A stretch of 56,691 nucleotides of DNA from Suilimivivens sp963618065. Its GTDB lineage: Bacteria > Bacillota > Clostridia > Lachnospirales > Lachnospiraceae. The position numbers and the translations under genes were made by a program. The notes under the pieces are model-generated. The model searched no databases, was not told the origin of the DNA, and saw only the letters and a program-made list of their open reading frames with translations. Shown in pieces: positions 1 to 8,515 of the stretch (position 1 is its first letter; the number at the start of each line of letters is the position of its first letter). The stretch lies in the NCBI GenBank assembly GCA_963618065.1, contig CAVERH010000014.1:1-56691 (forward strand), in the 5' to 3' direction.

Positions 1-4
1 AAAA

Positions 5-210
5 TTGGACTTATATTGAGCAAAAAGAAGAAAAATGTCCAAAAGAAAGACGGTGCGGAGCGTAAAATCACGAAAAGAAATAGAAAATTGGACATAAAAT
101 GAAGAAAAAAAGAGAAAAAGTCCAAAATGAAGCTTGTGGTGAGTAAAATTTGAGAAACCGTGGAAACCGATTGGACTTAATTGCGAGAAAATAATCAAAT
201 AAATCCCAAA
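5..210. repeat. 83-bp tandem repeat array with TTGGAC/GTCCAA half-sites
   Basis: TTGGAC occurs at 5, 88 and 171 and its reverse complement GTCCAA at 37 and 120, so the spacing alternates 32 and 51 bases and the period is exactly 83. The third unit is degraded (TCCCAA near 204). Between the half-sites the sequence is purine-rich and only partly conserved (for example GAGTAAAATTTGAGAAA against GCGTAAAATCACGAAA). Each unit could fold as a hairpin with a 6-bp stem and a ~26-base loop. The array is cut by the window edge, so the copy number is unknown. No coding signal. Confidence 0.75.
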
Positions 211-211
211 A

Positions 212-272
212 GTTAGCTCCCACGATGTTACAGTCATCTTGCACAATCATTTCTGCATGGCTGAACTGTTAC
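212..272. repeat. right end of a terminal-inverted-repeat element
   Basis: This stretch matches the right end of the element at 35948-36136: GTCATCTTGCACAATC, then TTCTGCATGG and CTGAACTGTTAC, with an AGCTCCC block upstream. Only the right terminus is present here; the left terminus should lie beyond the window start, with the TTGGAC array between them. Non-coding. Confidence 0.7.
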
Positions 273-301
273 AATGAAAGGGGAAGCAGAGGACAAAACA
301 C

Positions 302-330
302 TTGACAATCTTCTGACAGCCGACTAAGAT
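302..330 (+). promoter_or_regulatory. sigma-A promoter of the valS leader
   Basis: TTGACA at 302-307, 17-base spacer, TAAGAT at 325-330. Transcription would start near 337, just upstream of the T-box leader. Confidence 0.7.
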
Positions 331-336
331 AGATGT

Positions 337-620
337 AATAAGTTTTGAAAAAGGTAGTGACGAAGAGGAGTACCTGTTTATTCCGGCATCAGAGAGGATA
401 TTCCAGCGGCTGAAAGAATATCCGGTCAGGCAGCAGGGAAGGTAGCTTTGGAACCGGAGAACCGAAGGGCATGGCAATAACAGCCGGTAAGTTCTCACGG
501 CTGATCCCCGTTAAAGGATAACGCTTTCGATCAGATGGATGGAAGTGTTTTGAGTGAAAAACAAAGGTGGTACCGCGTAAAATGACGCCCTTTACAGAAT
601 TCGTTCTGTAGAGGGCATTT
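337..620 (+). promoter_or_regulatory. T-box riboswitch of valS with terminator
   Basis: The canonical T-box core AAGGTGGTACCGCG is at 564-577 and is followed by a strong intrinsic terminator (stem 587-616, then a short T-run). Upstream, GTAGTGACGAAGAGGAGTACC and AGAGAGGAT look like stem I elements. A GTA valine codon at 442-444, on the 3' side of the presumed stem I, is my candidate specifier. By family knowledge, uncharged tRNA-Val pairs with the specifier and T-box and blocks the terminator, raising valS expression. The specifier choice is inference from position and the downstream gene. Confidence 0.9.
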
Positions 621-621
621 C

Positions 622-745
622 TCATGTAGAGCACTTAGTGAAGCCGAGCTGAAAGTGAAGGTTGAACTTAGTGCGAACGGTACCTGTGCATTTAATGAGA
701 ACAAGCTAAAGGCGAAGTTCGAATTTAGTGCAGCAGGTAAATGTA
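622..745. repeat. dispersed two-unit ~60-bp repeat, copy A
   Basis: Begins TCATGTAGAGCACTTAG directly after the T-box terminator and closely matches 38082-38197 (shared blocks TTAGTGCGAACGGTACC, CTTAATGAGAAC-like and AAGTTCGAATTTAGTG). It is itself a tandem of two related ~58-bp units, each opening GCA(C/T)TTA(G/A)TGA and closing (A/T)TTAGTGC. It lies between the terminator and valS; an in-frame ATG at 655 lets the valS frame run back into it, but this extension is not conserved protein. Confidence 0.75.
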
Positions 746-789
746 GTACTTTGAGAAAATATATCAGTATAACAGAAAAGGAGAACATG

Positions 790-3468
790 ATGAGCAAAGA
801 ACTGGCAAAGACCTACGACCCCAAAGAAATGGAAGATCGTATTTATGAAAAGTGGCTTGCAAAGAAGTACTTTCATGCAGAAGTAGATCACAGCAAGACC
901 CCGTTTACGATTGTAATTCCGCCCCCAAACATTACCGGACAGCTCCATATGGGACATGCACTGGATAACACCATGCAGGATATTCTGATCCGTTATAAGA
1001 GAATGCAGGGCTACAACGCACTGTGGCAGCCCGGAACCGACCATGCAAGTATTGCAACCGAGGTCAAGATCATTGAAACCCTGAAGAAGCAGGGCATTGA
1101 CAAGCATGATCTGGGAAGAGAAGGCTTCCTTGAGAGAGCCTGGGAATGGAAGAAGGAATACGGTGGAAGAATCATCGAGCAGTTAAAGAAATTAGGTTCT
1201 TCCTGTGACTGGGACAGAGAACGTTTCACCATGGATGAGGGCTGTAACAAGGCCGTTACCGAAGTGTTTTGCAGGATGCACGAAAAGGGATGGATTTACA
1301 AGGGCAGCCGTATTGTCAACTGGTGTCCGGTATGTAATACCTCCATTTCCGATGCCGAGGTAGAGTATGAGGAGCAGGCAGGCCATTTCTGGCACATTAA
1401 GTATCCTCTGATTGAGGATGACGGAAGTGTAAGCACAACGAAGTTTATCGAGTTCGCAACCACACGTCCGGAAACCATGCTGGGTGATACTGCAGTTGCC
1501 GTAAACCCGGATGATGACCGTTACAAGGATCTCATTGGTAAGAAGCTTCTTCTTCCGATTGTAAACCGTGAGCTTCCGGTTATTGCTGATTCCTATGTTG
1601 ATATGGAATTTGGTACCGGTGTTGTTAAGATTACTCCGGCGCATGACCCGAACGACTTTGAGGTCGGAAAGCGCCATAACCTTCCGGAAATCAACATTTT
1701 AAATGATGATGCAACCATTAATAAAAACGGCGGCAAGTTCGAAGGCATGGATCGCTATGCAGCAAGAGATGCCATTGTAAAAGAACTGGATGAGATGGGA
1801 CTTTTAGTACGCATTGAGGATTACAGCCACAATGTTGGTACACATGACCGTTGTAAGACGACCATTGAGCCGATGATCAAGCAGCAGTGGTTCGTAAAGA
1901 TGGATGAGCTCATTAAGCCTGCGGTAGAAGCGGTTAAGAATGGTGAGATCGAGCTGATTCCGAAGCGTATGGAAAAGACCTACTTTAACTGGACCGACAA
2001 TATCCGTGACTGGTGTATCAGCCGTCAGCTCTGGTGGGGACACCGGATTCCGGCTTATTACTGTGATGAGTGCGGGGAAATTGTGGTTGCAAAGGAAATG
2101 CCGCAAGTCTGCCCGAAGTGCGGATGCACCTACTTTACACAGGATCCGGATACGCTGGATACCTGGTTTTCTTCTGCGTTATGGCCGTTCTCAACCTTAG
2201 GCTGGCCGGAACAGACCGAAGACCTCAAATATTTTTATCCGACCGATGTACTGGTAACCGGATATGATATTATTTTCTTCTGGGTAATCCGTATGATTTT
2301 CTCCGGTTATGAGCAGATGGGCGAGCGTCCGTTCAAGACCGTATTATTCCATGGTCTGGTTCGTGACTCCCAGGGACGGAAGATGAGTAAATCCCTTGGC
2401 AATGGTATCGACCCGCTGGAGATTATTGATAAGTATGGCGCAGATGCGCTGCGTCTTACCCTGATTACCGGTAATGCGCCCGGTAATGATATGCGTTTCT
2501 ACTATGAAAGAGTAGAATCCAGCCGAAACTTTGCAAACAAGATCTGGAATGCATCCCGTTTCATTATGATGAATATGACAGAGGATTTTGACATCCCTTC
2601 TGCGGATACCAATCCGGAAGAACTGCAGCTTGCCATAGCAGATAAATGGATTCTTTCCAAATTTAACAAACTGGTTAAGGAAGTCACCGACAATATGGAC
2701 AGTTTCGAGCTTGGTATTGCTGTCCAAAAGGTATATGATTTCATCTGGGATGAATTCTGTGACTGGTACATTGAAATGGTAAAACCCCGTCTGTACAATT
2801 CCGATGACAAGGAAAACAAGACGGCAGCACTCTGGACACTGAAGAGTGTATTAATCAATGCATTAAAGCTGCTTCATCCTTATATGCCGTTTATTACAGA
2901 AGAAATCTTCTGCACCTTACAGTCCGAGGAAGAATCCATTATGATTTCCAAGTGGCCGGAATATCAGGCGGCATGGAATTTTGAACGTGAGGAAAAGGGC
3001 ATTGAGCTTATAAAGGAAGCGGTTCGTGGAATCCGTAATGTACGGACAGAGATGAATGTTGCTCCGGGTAAAAAGGCAAGTGTGTATGTGGTTACAGATA
3101 ATCAGGAACTGAAGCAGGCACTGGAGGACGGAAGACTTGTATTTGCTTCCCTGGCTTCTGCATCAGAGGTTATCCTGCAACAGGATAAGACCGGAATTAC
3201 AGATGATATGGTATCTGTTGTAATCTTGAATGCAACGATTTATATGCCGTTTGCAGAGCTTGTGGATATCCGGCAGGAAATCGAACGTCTCGAAAAGGAA
3301 GAGAAGCGTCTTTTAGGAGAACTTGCCCGTGTCAACGGCATGCTGAACAATGAGCGTTTCATGTCCAAGGCTCCGGAAGCCAAGGTGGCAGAAGAGCGTG
3401 AGAAGCTGACGAAGTATACCCAGATGATGGAGCAGGTAAAGGAACGTCTTGCACAGCTTAAGAAATAG
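790..3468 (+). CDS. valS: valyl-tRNA synthetase
   Basis: Class I aminoacyl-tRNA synthetase that charges tRNA-Val with valine in the cytoplasm. Visible: HIGH-type motif HMGH near residue 54, the CP1 editing domain in the middle, KMSKS near residue 531, the anticodon-binding domain, and a C-terminal Leu/Lys/Glu-rich coiled coil typical of ValRS. At 892 aa the length is normal for the family. The frame stays open back to 655, but that part is repeat DNA; AAGGAG at 778-783 best serves ATG 790 (or the adjacent ATG 787). Expression is controlled by the T-box leader upstream. folC follows nine bases downstream, so the two are probably co-transcribed. Confidence 0.97.
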   Translation: MSKELAKTYDPKEMEDRIYEKWLAKKYFHAEVDHSKTPFTIVIPPPNITGQLHMGHALDNTMQDILIRYKRMQGYNALWQPGTDHASIATEVKIIETLKKQGIDKHDLGREGFLERAWEWKKEYGGRIIEQLKKLGSSCDWDRERFTMDEGCNKAVTEVFCRMHEKGWIYKGSRIVNWCPVCNTSISDAEVEYEEQAGHFWHIKYPLIEDDGSVSTTKFIEFATTRPETMLGDTAVAVNPDDDRYKDLIGKKLLLPIVNRELPVIADSYVDMEFGTGVVKITPAHDPNDFEVGKRHNLPEINILNDDATINKNGGKFEGMDRYAARDAIVKELDEMGLLVRIEDYSHNVGTHDRCKTTIEPMIKQQWFVKMDELIKPAVEAVKNGEIELIPKRMEKTYFNWTDNIRDWCISRQLWWGHRIPAYYCDECGEIVVAKEMPQVCPKCGCTYFTQDPDTLDTWFSSALWPFSTLGWPEQTEDLKYFYPTDVLVTGYDIIFFWVIRMIFSGYEQMGERPFKTVLFHGLVRDSQGRKMSKSLGNGIDPLEIIDKYGADALRLTLITGNAPGNDMRFYYERVESSRNFANKIWNASRFIMMNMTEDFDIPSADTNPEELQLAIADKWILSKFNKLVKEVTDNMDSFELGIAVQKVYDFIWDEFCDWYIEMVKPRLYNSDDKENKTAALWTLKSVLINALKLLHPYMPFITEEIFCTLQSEEESIMISKWPEYQAAWNFEREEKGIELIKEAVRGIRNVRTEMNVAPGKKASVYVVTDNQELKQALEDGRLVFASLASASEVILQQDKTGITDDMVSVVILNATIYMPFAELVDIRQEIERLEKEEKRLLGELARVNGMLNNERFMSKAPEAKVAEEREKLTKYTQMMEQVKERLAQLKK

Positions 3469-3477
3469 GCAGGAACT

Positions 3478-4782
3478 ATGGGACAGGTAACCTATGAAGA
3501 GGCCTGTGAGTATATTCTTGACATTCCGAAATTTGCCGGCAAGCATACGCTGGCAGATACGAAGGAAATGTTAGGGCAGCTTACGGGAAGCAGAATAGAT
3601 AGTAAAATCATTCATGTAGCAGGCACAAACGGAAAAGGTTCCGTTTGTGCCTACTTGCAGTCCATCCTGCGGACCGCAGGCTTTCATGTGGGAATGTTTA
3701 TTTCCCCACACCTTGAAACCATGCGGGAACGTATTTTATATGATGGGGAAATGATTCCGCAGGAATCGTTTGTAAACGCATTTGAGCTTGTCAGGGAAGA
3801 AAGTGACAGGCAGAAGGAAAAGCATCCTTCCTTTTTTGAATTTCTGTTCCTGATGGGAATGTGTTATTTTAAGGAAAAAAAACCGGACTATATCATTCTG
3901 GAAACCGGACTTGGCGGCCGGCTGGATGCAACGAACTGTATTGCAAAGCCCAAGCTTTGTGTGATTACGGAAATTGGCTTTGACCATATGCAGTATCTTG
4001 GGAATACCCTTGTGGAAATTGCAGGGGAGAAGGCAGGAATTATAAAGCCGGGAACACCGGTTGTTTATCTGGATAAGCGGGAAGAAACGAGCCGGGTGAT
4101 CGAGCAGACGGCGGCTGCTCTTGAAACGACGGCTATTGCTGTCAAAAAAAGTCAGATCGGGCGTCCGATTATGCGAAAGAAAAGCATTGATTTTTCTTTC
4201 AGTAATGGGTATTATAGATATGATAACCTGATACTTCGGACAACGGCGGCTTATCAGACAGAGAATGCCTCTGTGGCATTGGTGGCTGCACGTTCGTTAA
4301 AGGAAGAACGGATTGACGATGAAGCAATCCGGAAGGGATTATATGACGCGTTCTGGCCGGGACGGATGGAGGAGATCCTTCCCCATGTTTTTTTGGACGG
4401 GGCGCATAACGAAGACGGAATCGAAGCGTTTCTTCAGTCCGCTGAGGCATCGGAAGAGCCGGAGTCTGGGAAACGGCTGTTATTGTTCGGTGTTGTTGCG
4501 GACAAGCAGTACGATAAGATGATTGGCAGGATTGCCGCATCCGATCTCTTTTCCCATATTGCGGTTACGGTGCTTGCATCGGACAGAAGTGCTTCTATTG
4601 ATAAACTTAAGGTTGCCTGGGCACAATATAAAACTGCCGATTGCAGCTTTCATGAAAGTGCGGAAGAAGCATTTCATTATATACAATCCATACAGAAAGA
4701 AGCAGATACGATTTATATTGCCGGGTCATTGTATTTGGTAGGTCAGATAAAGACCTTAGTAAGGAGAACACCGGATGATTGA
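3478..4782 (+). CDS. folC: folylpolyglutamate / dihydrofolate synthase
   Basis: Mur-ligase-like enzyme that joins glutamate to (dihydro)folates using ATP. The P-loop GTNGKGSV is near residue 49, the FolC-type HLETMRERI segment follows, and ETGLGGRLDATN and GFDHMQYLG are recognisable; a C-terminal FLDGAHNEDG motif completes the family pattern. Length (434 aa) is normal. The valS-folC order is common in Firmicutes. The ribosome binding site (AGGAAC) is weak, and the short spacing from valS suggests translation within the valS transcript. Confidence 0.95.
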   Translation: MGQVTYEEACEYILDIPKFAGKHTLADTKEMLGQLTGSRIDSKIIHVAGTNGKGSVCAYLQSILRTAGFHVGMFISPHLETMRERILYDGEMIPQESFVNAFELVREESDRQKEKHPSFFEFLFLMGMCYFKEKKPDYIILETGLGGRLDATNCIAKPKLCVITEIGFDHMQYLGNTLVEIAGEKAGIIKPGTPVVYLDKREETSRVIEQTAAALETTAIAVKKSQIGRPIMRKKSIDFSFSNGYYRYDNLILRTTAAYQTENASVALVAARSLKEERIDDEAIRKGLYDAFWPGRMEEILPHVFLDGAHNEDGIEAFLQSAEASEEPESGKRLLLFGVVADKQYDKMIGRIAASDLFSHIAVTVLASDRSASIDKLKVAWAQYKTADCSFHESAEEAFHYIQSIQKEADTIYIAGSLYLVGQIKTLVRRTPDD

Positions 4783-4921
4783 TTTTGAAGAGGAATTAAA
4801 GAAATTCCATCCGAGCCTTGAGGTTGAGGATGCGGAAGATGCTATATTTAATCAGGATTTAACGGATATGGCGGATGTATTGATTAAGATGATTGATAAA
4901 ATGAAGCCTTCAGAGGAATAG
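4775..4921 (+). CDS. small acidic hypothetical protein (48 aa)
   Basis: Overlaps the end of folC by eight bases and is preceded by AAGGAG at 4761-4766, an ideal spacing. The product begins MIDFEEELKKFHPSLEVEDAE, is acidic, and ends IDKMKPSEE; it has no membrane segment or known motif. The next gene starts ten bases later with its own GGAG site. The good ribosome binding site and tight packing argue that it is real. It may be a small partner of the TPR protein that follows; this is inference from position only. Confidence 0.7.
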   Translation: MIDFEEELKKFHPSLEVEDAEDAIFNQDLTDMADVLIKMIDKMKPSEE

Positions 4922-4931
4922 GAGAAGCGGC

Positions 4932-6353
4932 ATGATTTGTTATCGTTGTGGCTGCCGTTTGTCTGAGAAGGATTTTTGTACCGGATGTGGCGCAGATGTA
5001 GGCTTATATAAGCGGATCATGTTCATGTCGAACCGCTTTTACAATGATGGTCTTGAAAAAGCAGCCGTCCGGGATTTATCCGGAGCTATGAACAGCTTGC
5101 GGCAGAGTTTAAAATTTAATAAGAATAATATTGACGCCCGGAATTTACTGGGACTGATTTATTTTGAGGTCGGCGAGGTCGTAGAAGCGTTAGGACAGTG
5201 GGTCATCAGCAAAAATCTCCGTCCGAACAAGAACATTGCAGATGATTATATCAATCTGTTACAGACGAATCAGGCAAGACTTGACGGGTTCAACCAGACG
5301 TTGAAGAAATACAACCAGTCGTTGCTGTACTGTTATCAGGATAGTAAGGATCTGGCTATTATCCAGCTTAAGAAGATTCTTTCGGTCAATCCGAAGTATC
5401 TCCGCGCACATCAGCTGCTTGCTCTGCTTTATATTGATGCAGAGGAATGGGAGAAGGCACATAAGGAGCTTATGAAATGCGCCCAGATTGATACGAACAA
5501 TACGATGACACTCCGTTATATGCAGGAAGTGGATCGGATGCTGGCACCGGAAGAGGGAGCAAAGAATATCCAGAAGAAGGTTACTTCGAATGGGGTGGTT
5601 CGTTACCAGAGCGGGAATGAAACGATTATCCAGCCGGTGAAGATGAAAGAGAACAAGGGAGTTTCTTCCCTGTTGAATTTAGGGATAGGCGTGGCAATCG
5701 GTGTTGCGATTGCGGTATGCTTAATTCTGCCGGCACGGATCCAGAGTGTGAAAGCCAACATCAATAACGAGCTGCGTACGGTCAGTGAACAGTCAGATGC
5801 GAAGACTGCTACGATTGATGAACTTGAGCAGCAGGTAACGAAGCTGACCGAGGATAACACGAAGCTGCAGCAGGAGCTTGGCTCCTATGAAGGAACGGAT
5901 GGAACACTGCGGGCTTCCGATGCACTGATGATGGCGGCCGATGCGTATCTGAAGGACAATACGGATATTGAGGGCATTGCCACCTATATGGAGGCTTTGG
6001 AAACCGAAGAACAGAGTGAAGATTTCGAGAAGTATAAGACCGATTCGTTTGATACCTTATATGAGGATCTGATGACAGTCGCAGGTCCCCAGCTGGCAGC
6101 CTATTATTATAACCGTGGGTATGACAATTACCGGGCAGAGGACTATGAGGCGGCAATTCCGGATCTGGAGCGTGCATACCGTTATGACAATACGAACGGT
6201 GAGGCACTGTTCTATCTTGGTAATTCCTACAGACGGAATAATCAGGAGGATAAGGCGAAGGAAATTTATGCACAGGTCATTGACAACTTCCCGGATACGG
6301 AACGTGCAAGCCGGGCTGAGACGTATCTGGCAGAGATTAATAATGCAGAGTAG
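4932..6353 (+). CDS. zinc-ribbon TPR membrane protein
   Basis: 473 aa. The N-terminus carries a zinc ribbon (CYRCG...CTGCG, cysteines at residues 3, 6, 16 and 19). Tetratricopeptide-like repeats follow (about 30-200), then a single hydrophobic segment near 248-268 (LGIGVAIGVAIAVCLILPA), a short coiled coil rich in Glu, Gln and Leu, and a second TPR set at the C-terminus (YNRGYDNYRAEDYEAAIPDLERA). The layout suggests a cytoplasmic zinc-ribbon/TPR half and an extracellular TPR half joined by one helix. Such proteins usually scaffold complexes; no enzyme motif is seen, and the partner is unknown. Confidence 0.85.
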   Translation: MICYRCGCRLSEKDFCTGCGADVGLYKRIMFMSNRFYNDGLEKAAVRDLSGAMNSLRQSLKFNKNNIDARNLLGLIYFEVGEVVEALGQWVISKNLRPNKNIADDYINLLQTNQARLDGFNQTLKKYNQSLLYCYQDSKDLAIIQLKKILSVNPKYLRAHQLLALLYIDAEEWEKAHKELMKCAQIDTNNTMTLRYMQEVDRMLAPEEGAKNIQKKVTSNGVVRYQSGNETIIQPVKMKENKGVSSLLNLGIGVAIGVAIAVCLILPARIQSVKANINNELRTVSEQSDAKTATIDELEQQVTKLTEDNTKLQQELGSYEGTDGTLRASDALMMAADAYLKDNTDIEGIATYMEALETEEQSEDFEKYKTDSFDTLYEDLMTVAGPQLAAYYYNRGYDNYRAEDYEAAIPDLERAYRYDNTNGEALFYLGNSYRRNNQEDKAKEIYAQVIDNFPDTERASRAETYLAEINNAE

Positions 6354-6400
6354 TGGTTGAGGTGCTATAGCTATATAGAAGAATAGAGAGAATTTTACGA

Positions 6401-6435
6401 AAGAGAACAGACGAGAGTTTGTTCTCTTTTTCTGT
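6401..6435 (+). terminator. intrinsic terminator after the TPR gene
   Basis: AAGAGAACA (6401-6409) pairs with TGTTCTCTT (6420-6428), followed by a T-rich tract. Ends the valS-folC-TPR unit. Confidence 0.8.
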
Positions 6436-6445
6436 CTTTTAATTT

Positions 6446-6661
6446 GGTGCATCACACCTTTATTCCGGAGCTGGTCTACGGAACTAAGAAGTTCTGTCTG
6501 TTTTGGATAAGTTATTGCAATATGACGCAAACGGTCCAACGAGCCATCCGGGCTCGATTGTACCTGAATGGAACATCCGTGTCCCATTCTTGCTGATGCT
6601 GAACAAAACAGAGGAACTTCTAAGTCCCTTCGTAAGCTCCGTCACAAAGGTGTGATGCACC
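6446..6661. repeat. 216-bp long imperfect palindrome
   Basis: Outer arms GGTGCATCACACCTTT (6446-6461) and AAAGGTGTGATGCACC (6646-6661) are perfect 16-bp inverted repeats. Inner arms also pair: GGAACTAAGAAGTTC with the reverse complement of GAACTTCTAAGTCCC, and CTGTTTTG with CAAAACAG; ACGAGCC/GGGCTCG forms the tip. With the 30 bp that separate it from the terminator and the 69 bp before spoIIAA, it explains the 377-bp gap. Open frames here are products of the palindrome. It could be a MITE-like element or a structured RNA. Confidence 0.8.
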
Positions 6662-6730
6662 AGATATATCATGTGAATTCAGGATAACTGAACAGTTACA
6701 ATTCAAGAATAAAAAGAAAGGGGAAGAAAT

Positions 6731-7039
6731 ATGGAGGACAACTTTCAGGTGATAGAGAATTATCTGATGGTAAGAATGCCGGAGGAAATCGATCATCACA
6801 AATCAGTTTACATAAGTAAAAAGGCAGATGATTATATCATGCAGTCCGGGGTAGGGAATGTGGTCTTTGATTTTGAAGATACGAGGTTTATGGACAGCTC
6901 CGGAATTGGAATCATCATTGGAAGGTACAAGAAAATCTCTTATTTTGGCGGGAAGGTATTTGTGATTAACACGGATACGCGGATTAAGAAAAGTCTGATG
7001 CTATGTGGTTTACATAAAATTATTGAGATTATGGAGTAG
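6731..7039 (+). CDS. spoIIAA: anti-sigma F factor antagonist SpoIIAA
   Basis: STAS-domain protein of 102 aa that, when dephosphorylated, binds SpoIIAB and frees sigma-F in the forespore. The phosphorylation-site motif MDSSGIG lies near residues 54-59 after the DFEDTRF strand, as in the family. First gene of a spoIIAA-spoIIAB-sigF operon with overlapping or near-overlapping junctions. An AAAGGGG ribosome binding site precedes the ATG. The gene shows that the organism has the core forespore switch. Confidence 0.95.
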   Translation: MEDNFQVIENYLMVRMPEEIDHHKSVYISKKADDYIMQSGVGNVVFDFEDTRFMDSSGIGIIIGRYKKISYFGGKVFVINTDTRIKKSLMLCGLHKIIEIME

Positions 7040-7049
7040 AGAGGTGGAC

Positions 7050-7589
7050 ATGGATACGAAAATGAACACAGGTAAGGAAACAAAGAAGCTGGTGAAAAAT
7101 GAGATGGAGCTGCGGTTTGATGCAAGGTCGGAGAACGAGGCCTTTGCGAGGGTTGCGGTTGCGGCATTTGTGAGTGCCCTAAATCCGACACTGGAGGAAA
7201 TTTCGGATATTAAAACGGCGGTTTCCGAGGCGGTTACGAATGCGATCATCCACGGATATGAAATTTATGGAGTGGAGGAGGAAGAACATCTGGCAGAAAG
7301 AATCGCAGACGGACTTGCGGTCATGCCGCAGGTTTTCCTGCATGGCAGAATCGAAGGGGATGTGCTGGATCTGGTCATCCGGGATGAAGGCTGCGGAATT
7401 GCAAATGTTGAGCAGGCGATGGAGCCGCTTTATACAACGAAGCCGGATCTGGACCGGTCGGGAATGGGCTTTTCCTTTATGGAGGCGTTTATGGATGACC
7501 TGGAGGTAGAGTCGGCGGTCGGACAGGGCACCACGGTACATATGAAAAAGAAGCTGGGAACGACATCATGGATTGAACAAGAGGAGTAG
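7050..7589 (+). CDS. spoIIAB: anti-sigma F factor / serine kinase SpoIIAB
   Basis: GHKL-fold kinase that binds and inhibits sigma-F and phosphorylates SpoIIAA. Visible: N-box EAVTNAIIHGYE, G1-type box VIRDEGCGI, and G2-type DRSGMGFSFME. I start it at ATG 7050, preceded by GAGGTGG at 7041-7047; an upstream in-frame ATG at 7005 would overlap spoIIAA and lacks a ribosome binding site. That gives 179 aa. A stretch of about 20 residues (VEEEEHLAERIADGLAVMPQ) between the N-box and the next strand is longer than in the Bacillus protein as I remember it. Confidence 0.95.
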   Translation: MDTKMNTGKETKKLVKNEMELRFDARSENEAFARVAVAAFVSALNPTLEEISDIKTAVSEAVTNAIIHGYEIYGVEEEEHLAERIADGLAVMPQVFLHGRIEGDVLDLVIRDEGCGIANVEQAMEPLYTTKPDLDRSGMGFSFMEAFMDDLEVESAVGQGTTVHMKKKLGTTSWIEQEE

Positions 7590-7592
7590 CCC

Positions 7593-8312
7593 ATGGTGGA
7601 TAATGCAGTACTGATTGAACGCGCACAGGCAGGAGAAAAGGAAGCACGTAAGGTACTGATTGAGCAGAATCTGGGACTGGTTCACCACATTGTGAAGCGG
7701 TTCACAGGAAGGGGAATTGAAGCAGAGGATCTGTTTCAGATCGGAACGATCGGACTGATAAAGTCCATTGATAAATTTGATATGCATTTTGAAGTGAAGT
7801 TTTCGACCTATGCGGTTCCGTTGATTGCCGGTGAAATCAAGCGGTTCTTAAGGGATGACGGGATGGTAAAGGTCAGTCGCAGCATCAAGGAGAACGGAGT
7901 CCGTGTTTTTGCAGCAAGGGAAAAGCTCTTAAAGGAGAAGAACGGGGAGCCAACGTTAACCGAAGTGGCACAGGCCACCGGGCTTACGGTGGAAGAGGTG
8001 GTGGCGGCCATGGAAGCTAATCATCAGGTGGATTCCATCTACCGGTCCGTTTATGGAAAGGACGGTAAGGAAATTCTGCTGGTGGATCAGCTTAAATCCC
8101 ACGGAGAGGAAACGGAAGAGCAGATTATGAACCGGCTGATGGTACGACAGCTCCTGAAGGATCTTGATGAAACGGAAGAAAAGCTCATCCGTATGCGTTA
8201 TTTCCAGAACAAAACACAGACGGTCGTGGCCGGGGAGATGGGAATCAGTCAGGTACAGGTGAGCCGGATGGAGAAGAAGATTCTGCTGCGGCTTAGGGAA
8301 AGAATGAAGTGA
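7593..8312 (+). CDS. sigF: RNA polymerase sporulation sigma factor SigF (SpoIIAC)
   Basis: Sigma-70 family protein of 239 aa with region 2 (EDLFQIGTIGLIKSIDKFD, STYAVPLIAGEIKRFLRDDG), region 3 (TLTEVAQATGLTVEEV) and a region 4 helix-turn-helix (TVVAGEMGISQVQVSRME). It directs early forespore transcription. Starts three bases after spoIIAB with GAGGAG just upstream. The gene order defines the paralogue as sigF rather than sigG. No clear terminator follows; the next 203 bases contain only short inverted repeats. Confidence 0.95.
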   Translation: MVDNAVLIERAQAGEKEARKVLIEQNLGLVHHIVKRFTGRGIEAEDLFQIGTIGLIKSIDKFDMHFEVKFSTYAVPLIAGEIKRFLRDDGMVKVSRSIKENGVRVFAAREKLLKEKNGEPTLTEVAQATGLTVEEVVAAMEANHQVDSIYRSVYGKDGKEILLVDQLKSHGEETEEQIMNRLMVRQLLKDLDETEEKLIRMRYFQNKTQTVVAGEMGISQVQVSRMEKKILLRLRERMK

Positions 8313-8346
8313 GAAGCAATCCTAATATAACAGAATATAGAAAGAA

Positions 8347-8480
8347 CTTGTCACAGAACGGTGAAACGGGTAAACTATATAGGAAGATAAATGATACTAT
8401 ATGGTTGACATAATATCAGACCGGTTCCATGAATCAAGTGACAAGTACCTGACAGGTTAACTGGGAAAATGCGGAACCGA
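8347..8480. other. intergenic region with short inverted repeats, possible promoter
   Basis: ACTTGTCAC near 8346 is inverted as GTGACAAGT near 8438, and GGTTCC near 8423 as GGAACC near 8472. TTGTCA followed 17 bases later by TAAACT is a possible promoter for the PHP gene. No protein-coding signal. Confidence 0.35.
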
Positions 8481-8515
8481 TACAAACAGAAAAGGAGCCA
8501 TAAAGGAACAGAACG

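Noticed and set aside
5..210. CRISPR array
   Set aside because: The period is 83 and only 6-base half-sites are kept; there are no identical 23-40 bp repeats and no cas gene.
655..786. N-terminal extension of valS or separate peptide
   Set aside because: The frame is open only because it crosses the dispersed repeat; a strong ribosome binding site lies before 790 and ValRS homology starts there.
6681..6710. Sigma-H promoter of spoIIA (AGGATAA ... GAAT)
   Set aside because: The gap of 19 bases between the boxes is longer than the 12-14 usual for sigma-H; the AGGATAA also overlaps a TIR-like site. The true promoter remains unseen.
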